DNA of 64,000 bases, taken from NCBI GenBank assembly GCA_036278735.1, contig DASUKM010000055.1, forward strand, positions 81,570 to 145,569, written 5' to 3'. Numbering within the stretch: position 1 is the first letter of the stretch; the number at the start of each line of letters is the position of its first letter. The stretch comes from DASUKM01 sp036278735 (GTDB lineage: Bacteria > Acidobacteriota > Vicinamibacteria > Vicinamibacterales > 2-12-FULL-66-21). This document shows, piece by piece, positions 40,998 to 46,987 of this stretch. The notes beneath the pieces were generated by a model. That model saw only the letters and a list, made by a program, of their open reading frames with translations. It searched no databases and was not told where the DNA came from. The position numbers and the translations under genes were made by a program.

Positions 40998-41195
40998 TCG
41001 CCAGCCGGCAGTCGCCAGTTGCCGGTAACCAGTCGACAGTAACCAGTCGACAGTAACCAGTTGCCAGTAACCAGTTGCCAGTAACCAGTTCCCAGTAGTC
41101 AGCGCCCGTCCGCCAGCCCCCGCACTCCGCCCCCCACGCCCCGCACTCCGCCGCCGCACCCGCCATCCCCCCTCCGTCATCCGCCATCCAGCTGT
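40998..41195. repeat. Mixed repeat block: CAGTAAC/CAGTTGC heptamers, then CCGTCATCC words
   Basis: From 40998 to about 41098 the sequence is CAGT-based heptamers (CAGTCGA, CAGTAAC, CAGTTGC). After a C-rich stretch, 41160-41195 reads CCGTCATCCGCCATCC, the complement of the GGATGAC/GGATGGC vocabulary. Two repeat vocabularies thus meet in one spacer, upstream of a TACAAT box. Confidence 0.8.
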
Positions 41196-41199
41196 GTAG

Positions 41200-41205
41200 T
41201 ACAAT
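41200..41205 (+). promoter_or_regulatory. Candidate -10 box TACAAT
   Basis: TACAATCG lies 42 bases upstream of the ATG at 41248. It follows the repeat block immediately and would drive the TIM-barrel gene and asnS. Confidence 0.4.
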
Positions 41206-41247
41206 CGTTTGTTTCAGCCGCTCGCCGGGGCGGGCGCTGTGACGGCC

Positions 41248-42081
41248 ATGCGGTTCGGCATTTCGACCCACCTGTACCACGACCAGCGGCTCGCCGCCGA
41301 ACACCTGGCCGAGATCGCCTCGTTCGGGTTCGAAGCGGTCGAACTGTTCGCCACGCGCTCGCACTTCGACTACCACGACCGCGCGGCGATCGAGGCGCTC
41401 GCGGGGTGGCTGCGGGAAACGGGCCTCGACCTCCACGGGATTCACGCGCCGATCGCCGAATCGATGGGAGCGGGCGATCGGTGGGGCCCCGTGATTTCGA
41501 ACGCGGTGACCGACAGCGCCGCGCGGCACGCGGCCGTGCGCGAAACGGACCGCGCGCTCGACGTCGTCCGGCGGATTGGCGCGGAGGTGGTGGTCGTTCA
41601 CCTCGGGACGCCCGCGTCGAAGGCTGGCGACAACAATCGGGGCGCGGCCGTCCGGAGCCTCGAGGAAATTTGCGGCCTCGCGGACGGGGTGGGCGTGCAG
41701 GTTGCGGTGGAGGTGATCCCCAACGAACTGTCGAGCGCGGCCGCGCTGGCCGCGATGCTCGACCGCGATCTGGACGGCTCGGCCGCCGGCATCTGCTTCG
41801 ACTTCGGGCACGCGCGGCTGCTGGGCGACGTGCCCGACGCGATCGAAGCGGCGTCGGAGCACGTGATCGCCACCCACGTGCACGACAACCACGGGCGAAC
41901 CGACGAGCACCTCGTGCCCTTCGACGGCAGCATCGACTGGAACGCGGCGCTGATGTCGATGCAGAAGATTGGCTACGAGGGCACGTACCTGATGGAACTG
42001 GCGAACACCGCGCCGGCCGCCGCGGTGCTCGAATCCGCGCGACGCGCGCGCCAGCGCTTCGAGCAGTTGCTGACGTATTGA
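41248..42081 (+). CDS. Sugar phosphate isomerase/epimerase (xylose isomerase-like TIM barrel)
   Basis: This 277-residue protein belongs to the AP-endonuclease-2/xylose-isomerase-like TIM-barrel superfamily. Family features include 'FGFEAVELFA' after strand 1, 'LHGIHAPIAES', 'VVVHLGTP', 'VAVEVIPNEL' with the metal Glu, 'GICFDFGHAR' (Asp/His ligands) and 'HVHDNHGRTDEHLVPFDGSI' near the end. The exact substrate is unknown. ATG at 41248 is preferred; a GTG nine bases earlier is possible. asnS follows 15 bases downstream. Confidence 0.88.
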   Translation: MRFGISTHLYHDQRLAAEHLAEIASFGFEAVELFATRSHFDYHDRAAIEALAGWLRETGLDLHGIHAPIAESMGAGDRWGPVISNAVTDSAARHAAVRETDRALDVVRRIGAEVVVVHLGTPASKAGDNNRGAAVRSLEEICGLADGVGVQVAVEVIPNELSSAAALAAMLDRDLDGSAAGICFDFGHARLLGDVPDAIEAASEHVIATHVHDNHGRTDEHLVPFDGSIDWNAALMSMQKIGYEGTYLMELANTAPAAAVLESARRARQRFEQLLTY

Positions 42082-42096
42082 TCGCGACACACGCTC

Positions 42097-43389
42097 ATGA
42101 CGGTTTACATCGAAGACATCGCGCGACACGACGGCGAGGCGGTCACCATCCGGGGGTGGCTCCACAACCGCCGGTCGAGCGGCAAGATTCATTTCCTGAC
42201 GGTGCGCGACGGCTCCGGCTTCATCCAGTGCGTGATGTCGAAGCAGGCGGTCGGCGAGGAGGCGTTCCGGCGCGCCGGCCATCTGGCGCAGGAAACCTCC
42301 CTCGTCGTCGACGGCACGGTGCGGGGCGACGCGCGCGCGCCGGGGGGCTACGAGATCGACGTCACCGCGCTGCAGGTCGTCTCGGAAGCGAAGGACTATC
42401 CGATCACGCCGAAAGAGCACGGCATCGAGTTCCTGATGGATCGGCGCCACCTCTGGATCCGATCGCCCCGCCAGGAAGCCGTGCTGCGGGTGCGCCATGA
42501 AGTGATCAACGCCGTCCGCGACTTCTTCAACAGCCGCGGCTTCGTGCTCGCCGATACCCCGATCTTCACGCCGGCGGCGTGCGAGGGCACGACGACGCTG
42601 TTTCCCGTGCAGTATTTCGACGACACGACGGCGTATCTCACGCAGAGCGGGCAGTTGTACAACGAGGCGAATGCGATGGCGCTCGGCCGCGTGTACTGCT
42701 TTGGCCCGACCTTCCGGGCCGAAAAGTCGAAAACGCGGCGGCATCTCACCGAGTTCTGGATGGTCGAACCGGAAGTGGCGTACGCCACGCTCGACGACAT
42801 CATCGACCTCGCCGAGGGCCTCGTCGTCTACGTCGTCGGCCGGACGCTGGAGCGCCGCCGTCGCGAACTGCAGACCCTCGAGCGCGACACGTCGAAGCTC
42901 GAACGGGTGCAGGCGCCGTTCCCGCGCATCTCCTACGACGACGCCGTCGAGATCCTGAAGCGGAAGGGACTGCCGTTCGAGTGGGGGGGCGATTTCGGCG
43001 CCCCCGACGAAACCGCGCTCTCGGAGGAATTCGATCGGCCGGTCGCCGTACACCGCTACCCCGCCGCGGTGAAGGCGTTTTATATGAAGCCGGACCCGCA
43101 GCGCCCCGAACTGGCCCTCGGGGTCGACGTGCTCGCCCCGGAAGGCTACGGCGAGATCATCGGCGGCGGCGAGCGCATCGACGACTACGACCTGCTGCTC
43201 GAGCGGATCAAACAGCACGACCTGCCGCAGGAGGCCTTCGAGTGGTACCTCGATCTGCGGCGGTACGGCAGCGTCCCGCACGGCGGCTTCGGCATGGGGA
43301 TCGAACGGTGCGTGTCGTGGATTTGCGGCTTGGAACATCTGCGCGAAGCGATTCCGTATCCGCGGATGTTGTACCGGATGTATCCGTGA
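42097..43389 (+). CDS. asnS: Asparaginyl-tRNA synthetase
   Basis: This class II synthetase charges tRNA-Asn. The 430-residue protein has an OB-fold anticodon-binding domain (residues 1-105, 'VTIRGWLHNRRSSGKIHFLT'). The catalytic core follows: motif 1 around 'FFNSRGFVLADTP', motif 2 'CFGPTFRAEKSKTRRHLTEF' and motif 3 'GGFGMGIERCVSWI'. The sequence after 'TPAACEG' and the motif 2 loop point to AsnRS rather than AspRS. A dedicated AsnRS means Asn-tRNA need not be made by transamidation. Confidence 0.95.
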   Translation: MTVYIEDIARHDGEAVTIRGWLHNRRSSGKIHFLTVRDGSGFIQCVMSKQAVGEEAFRRAGHLAQETSLVVDGTVRGDARAPGGYEIDVTALQVVSEAKDYPITPKEHGIEFLMDRRHLWIRSPRQEAVLRVRHEVINAVRDFFNSRGFVLADTPIFTPAACEGTTTLFPVQYFDDTTAYLTQSGQLYNEANAMALGRVYCFGPTFRAEKSKTRRHLTEFWMVEPEVAYATLDDIIDLAEGLVVYVVGRTLERRRRELQTLERDTSKLERVQAPFPRISYDDAVEILKRKGLPFEWGGDFGAPDETALSEEFDRPVAVHRYPAAVKAFYMKPDPQRPELALGVDVLAPEGYGEIIGGGERIDDYDLLLERIKQHDLPQEAFEWYLDLRRYGSVPHGGFGMGIERCVSWICGLEHLREAIPYPRMLYRMYP

Positions 43390-43570
43390 CGGATGGCGGA
43401 TGACGGAAGGCGGATGGCGGATGACGGAAGGCGGAGGGCGGAAGGCGGAAGGCGGAAGGCGGAGGGCGGAAGGCGGAGGGCGGAAGGCGGAGGGCGGAGG
43501 GCGGAAGACGGATGGCGGATGGCGGATGGCGGATGGCGGATGGCGGATGGCGGATGGCGGATGGCGGAGC
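43390..43570. repeat. Heptamer repeat block GGATGGC / GGCGGAA / GGCGGAG, about 25 copies
   Basis: GGATGGC and GGATGAC words change gradually to GGCGGAAGGCGGA and back to perfect GGATGGC copies at 43505-43567, all with 7-base spacing. It starts directly after the asnS stop. Together with the next block it fills the 310-bp spacer before rimO. Confidence 0.92.
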
Positions 43571-43699
43571 CAATCGCCATTCATCAATCGTCAATCGCGT
43601 GCAATCGACAATCATCATTCCGATGGCCAATCGAAAATCCGTCAATCGCGAATCATCAATGATCAATCCCAATCGTCAATCGCCACTCGACAATCGGAA
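43571..43699. repeat. Degenerate CAATCG repeat block
   Basis: Words such as CAATCGC, CAATCGT and CAATCAT recur at about 7-base intervals up to the rimO start. The complement reads GATTG, the vocabulary seen at 1909-2032 and 4660-4790. The last word ends nine bases before the rimO ATG. Confidence 0.7.
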
Positions 43700-45052
43700 A
43701 TGAAGGTCGGTCTCATTTCACTCGGTTGTCCGAAAAACCTCGTCGATGGCGAGGTAATGCTGGGGCTTGCGCAGCAGGCCGGGCATCACGTCACGCCCGA
43801 TGCGGCCGATGCCGACGTCCTCGTCGTCAACACCTGCGCCTTCATCGATCGCGCGAAGCAGGAATCGATAGACGCGATTCTGGAGATGGCGGCGCTGAAG
43901 CGCCCGGGCAAGCGGCTCGTCGTGACGGGCTGTCTCGCGGAGCGATACCGCGAGGAGCTGAAGAAGGAAATTCCGGAAATCGACGCGTTGCTCGGCACGG
44001 GCGAAGTAGAGGGCATCGTCGACGCGATCGGCGGCGGCCCGGCGCGTCCGGCGGCCAGGCCGCTGACGTTCTACAAGAAGCCCACGTATCTCTACGACGC
44101 GTCGACGCCGCGGCTCCAGACGACGCCCCGGCATTTCGCGTACGTGAAAATCGCCGAAGGCTGCGACTACACCTGCGCTTTCTGCATCATCCCCACGCTG
44201 CGCGGCCAGTATCGCAGCCGGACGGCGCAGTCGATCCTCCAGGAAGCCCGGCAGCTCGCCGACCGCGGCGTCCGCGAACTGCTGCTGATCTCGCAGGACA
44301 CGACCTTCTACGGCATCGACCAGGGAGAGCGCGGCGCGCTCGCGCGCCTGCTGCGCGAGCTGAACGCCGTCGACGGGCTGGCCTGGATCCGTCTGCTCTA
44401 CCTCTACCCGACGACCATCACCGACGACGTCCTGGACGCGATGGCGGAGTGCGAGAAGGTCTGCCGCTACGTCGACCTGCCGCTGCAGCACGCGTCGGCC
44501 GGCGTCTTGAAACGGATGCGTCGCCCGGGCCATCGACGGACGTACGACGCGCTGCTCTCGCGGATCCGTGCGCGCGTGCCCGGCGTCGTACTTCGGACGA
44601 CGTTCATCGTCGGGTTCCCGGGAGAGACCCGGGAGGAATTCGCGGAGCTCGAGGCGTTCGTCGACGACACGCGCTTCGATCATGTCGGCGTGTTCACCTA
44701 CTCCCACGAGGAGGGCACGCGCGCCTTCGATCGACCCGACGATGTGCCGGCGGCGCTGAAGCGGCGGCGGCGCGACCACCTGATGCGGCGCCAGCAGCGG
44801 ATTGTCGCGGCGGCGCAGCGGGAGCGGATGGGCACGCTCGTGCGGGTGATGATCGACGGTCCGTCCCCCGAGCACGAGCTGGTGCTGCGCGGCCGGCTCG
44901 AGGGGCAGGCGCCCGAGATCGACCCGGCGGTGTACCTCAGCGGGGCCGACCCCGCGGTTCATCGTCCGGGCGACCTGATCCAGGCGAAAATCACGGGCGC
45001 GACGGGGTACGATCTGGTCGCCGAGCCGGTCTCGGTCGTCGCCACGGTGTGA
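43700..45052 (+). CDS. rimO: Ribosomal protein S12 methylthiotransferase
   Basis: RimO adds a methylthio group to a conserved Asp of ribosomal protein S12, using two iron-sulfur clusters. The 450-residue protein has the N-terminal cluster cysteines C10, C46 and C78 and the radical-SAM cysteines C155, C159 and C162 (CDYTCAFC). A C-terminal TRAM domain starts near 'RMGTLVRVMIDG'. The start at 43700 gives the invariant 'VGLISLGCPKN' N-terminus; open frame further upstream is repeat DNA. Confidence 0.95.
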   Translation: MKVGLISLGCPKNLVDGEVMLGLAQQAGHHVTPDAADADVLVVNTCAFIDRAKQESIDAILEMAALKRPGKRLVVTGCLAERYREELKKEIPEIDALLGTGEVEGIVDAIGGGPARPAARPLTFYKKPTYLYDASTPRLQTTPRHFAYVKIAEGCDYTCAFCIIPTLRGQYRSRTAQSILQEARQLADRGVRELLLISQDTTFYGIDQGERGALARLLRELNAVDGLAWIRLLYLYPTTITDDVLDAMAECEKVCRYVDLPLQHASAGVLKRMRRPGHRRTYDALLSRIRARVPGVVLRTTFIVGFPGETREEFAELEAFVDDTRFDHVGVFTYSHEEGTRAFDRPDDVPAALKRRRRDHLMRRQQRIVAAAQRERMGTLVRVMIDGPSPEHELVLRGRLEGQAPEIDPAVYLSGADPAVHRPGDLIQAKITGATGYDLVAEPVSVVATV

Positions 45053-45058
45053 TATAGT
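45050..45058 (+). promoter_or_regulatory. Extended -10 promoter TGATATAGT of the rimP-nusA operon
   Basis: TGATATAGT carries the TGn extension and a TATAGT -10 box. The TGA is also the rimO stop codon. Transcription would start near 45065, about 20 bases before the leader hairpin. No -35 is needed for extended -10 promoters and none is obvious. Confidence 0.45.
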
Positions 45059-45086
45059 GATCGGTGGCTGTGACGAGGCTTTTCCG

Positions 45087-45114
45087 AGTGGGCCGGTGCC
45101 CACTTTTTGTTTTT
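45087..45114 (+). terminator. Leader hairpin with U-tract upstream of rimP (attenuator-like)
   Basis: AGTGGGC and GCCCACT form a perfect 7-bp stem with a CGGT loop, followed by TTTTTGTTTTT, the form of an intrinsic terminator. It comes about 20 bases into the predicted rimP-nusA transcript, before the conserved part of rimP. Because NusA itself affects hairpin-dependent pausing and termination, feedback attenuation is plausible but inferred. Confidence 0.65.
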
Positions 45115-45638
45115 CAGGGGCAATCAGTACGGCAGGATCCGAACAGCTGACCCGGCTGCGCGCCGCCGCCGAGCAGGTGGCCCGCAGTCATGGACTCGAC
45201 ATCTTCGACGTGCAGTTGCGGCGCGAGCCGATCGGCATGGTGCTGCGCGTCGTCATCGACAGGCCCGCGACGGATCGCCCAGAAGCCCCGAGTGAAGAAG
45301 AACGCATCGGCGTCGACGATTGCCAGCGCGTCAGCCACGATTTGAGCGCGCTGCTCGACGTCGAAGAGGAATTCGGCCGGCCGGAGCTCGCCGAGGAGTA
45401 CACGCTGGAAGTGTCCTCGCCGGGCCTCGACCGCCCCTTGCGCGGCGAAGCGGATTACCGCCGCTTCGCCGGGCGGCTGGCGAAGCTCGTCACCGTCGAG
45501 CCGATCGAGCGGCAGACGGCGTTCGCCGGACGCATTCGCGGCGTCGAGGGGGGGGCGATCCTGCTCGACGAGGGACGCCGGACGCACCGGGTGCCGCTCG
45601 CGCTCGTCAAGCGCGCGAATCTGGACGTGGAGTTCTGA
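45096..45638 (+). CDS. rimP: Ribosome maturation factor RimP
   Basis: RimP assists 30S subunit assembly. The conserved protein is readable from 'EQLTRLRAAAEQVARSHGLD' through the first domain ('EVSSPGLDRPLRGEADYRRF') to the C-terminal SH3-like domain, about 170 residues. The start is unclear: the only canonical in-frame codons are GTG at 45057 and GTG at 45096, and the latter lies inside the leader hairpin. A non-canonical ATC at 45123 (giving ISTAGSEQL) just after CAGGGG would best match the family length. The listed start is a conservative choice. Confidence 0.85.
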   Translation: MPTFCFSGAISTAGSEQLTRLRAAAEQVARSHGLDIFDVQLRREPIGMVLRVVIDRPATDRPEAPSEEERIGVDDCQRVSHDLSALLDVEEEFGRPELAEEYTLEVSSPGLDRPLRGEADYRRFAGRLAKLVTVEPIERQTAFAGRIRGVEGGAILLDEGRRTHRVPLALVKRANLDVEF

Positions 45639-45650
45639 CGCAGGAAGTTT

Positions 45651-45704
45651 CCAGATTCCAGTTGCCAGTTGGAACCTGGAACCGAACTGGAAACTGGAAG
45701 CTGG
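45651..45704. repeat. Heptamer-derived inverted repeat in the rimP-nusA spacer
   Basis: Left arm 45651-45670 (CCAGATTCCAGTTGCCAGTT) pairs with right arm 45685-45704 at 18 of 20 positions around a 14-base loop. Both arms are built of CCAGTTG/CTGGAAA words, the same vocabulary as other heptamer blocks. It lies inside an operon and would be transcribed as a long hairpin just before nusA. Confidence 0.7.
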
Positions 45705-45723
45705 CGACTGGTTACTGATTGTT

Positions 45724-46968
45724 ATGCAGAATCCGCTGTTGCAGCAGATCGACGCCATCGCGAAGGAAAAAGGGGTCGAGCCGGAAGTGATCATCGGGGC
45801 CGTGCAGGACGCCATCGAGGCGGCCGCGCGGCGGCGCTACAAGAACGAGACGCTCCGGGCCCGCTTCAACCAGGAGACGGGGCAGATCGAGCTCTGCGCC
45901 GTCAAGCGGATCGTCGACGAGGTGACGGACCCGGCGACGCAGATGTCGCTGGCCGAGGCGCAGCAGCTGTATGGCGAGGAGGCGGAAGTCGACATGGAGG
46001 TCGAGTTCCCGCGGCCGACCGAGGACCTCGGACGCATCGCCGCCCAGACCGCCAAGCAGGTGATCTTTCAGAAGGTCCGCGAGGCGGAGCGCGAGAACGT
46101 CCACGCCGAATTCAGCCAGCGCGTCGGCGAAGTGGTCAGCGGCGTCGTCAAGCGCTTCGAGAACGGCGACCTCATCATGGAAATGGGGCGCATCGAGGCG
46201 GTCCTGCCGCGCAAGGAACAGTCGCGCGCGGAAAACTACACCGTCGGCGACCGCGTGCGCGCCGTCATCCGCGGCGTGAACCGGAGCGCGAAGGGGCCGC
46301 AGATCGTGCTCTCGCGCACCGACCCGGCGCTGCTGATCAAGTTGTTCGAGCAGGAAGTCCCCGAGATCTACGACGGCACCGTCATCATCCGCGGCGCCGT
46401 CCGCGAAGCGGGGGATCGCGCCAAGGTGGCCGTCTACTCGCGCGAGCGCGACGTGGATCCGGTCGGCGCGTGCGTGGGCATGAAGGGAACGCGCGTGCAG
46501 TCGATCATCCGCGAACTGCGGGGCGAGAAGATCGACATCGTCGAGTACTCGGAGGATTCGGTCCTCTTCGTCACCAACGCGATCAGCCCCGCCAAGGTGC
46601 AGCGCGTCTCGATCGTCGACGACGCCGAGAAGGTGATGGAAGTGATCGTCGAGGATCGGCAGCTGTCGCTCGCGATCGGCAAGAAGGGACAGAACGTCCG
46701 TCTGGCCGCGAAGCTGACCGGCTGGAAGATCGAAATCAAGAGCGAAGAGGAAAAGCGCCGCGAAGTCGAAGCGCAGTTCGGGGCGCTCGAAATCGGCGGG
46801 ACGGACGTGGCCGAAGGCGACGCGGCGGCGGACCAGGCCGACGCGGCCATCGTGGAGACGACCGAAGGCGAAAGCGCCGAGGCCGCGGCCGCCTCCGCCG
46901 CGGTGGCGGAGCCGGCGGCCGACGCACCCGGCGAGCAGACGGCCGAAGCGGAAGCAAAGACGGAGTAA
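45724..46968 (+). CDS. nusA: Transcription elongation/termination factor NusA
   Basis: NusA binds RNA polymerase and modulates pausing, termination and antitermination. The 414-residue protein has the N-terminal RNAP-binding domain (1-125, 'AVQDAIEAAARRRYKNETLR'), an S1 domain (about 132-200, 'GEVVSGVVKRFENGDLIMEM') and two KH domains (about 205-345, 'DPVGACVGMKGTRVQSI', 'LAIGKKGQNVRLAAKLTG'). From 350 on there is an acidic, Ala-rich tail instead of the repeat domains found in E. coli NusA. It lies in the canonical rimP-nusA-infB order. Confidence 0.96.
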   Translation: MQNPLLQQIDAIAKEKGVEPEVIIGAVQDAIEAAARRRYKNETLRARFNQETGQIELCAVKRIVDEVTDPATQMSLAEAQQLYGEEAEVDMEVEFPRPTEDLGRIAAQTAKQVIFQKVREAERENVHAEFSQRVGEVVSGVVKRFENGDLIMEMGRIEAVLPRKEQSRAENYTVGDRVRAVIRGVNRSAKGPQIVLSRTDPALLIKLFEQEVPEIYDGTVIIRGAVREAGDRAKVAVYSRERDVDPVGACVGMKGTRVQSIIRELRGEKIDIVEYSEDSVLFVTNAISPAKVQRVSIVDDAEKVMEVIVEDRQLSLAIGKKGQNVRLAAKLTGWKIEIKSEEEKRREVEAQFGALEIGGTDVAEGDAAADQADAAIVETTEGESAEAAAASAAVAEPAADAPGEQTAEAEAKTE

Positions 46969-46987
46969 GGCGCAGCAAGAGGTCTAT

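Noticed and set aside
43185..43672. Open frames encoding Arg-His-Pro-Pro-Ser-Ala-Ile repeats near the asnS end
   Set aside because: They are translations of the GGATGGC repeat block in different frames, not genes.
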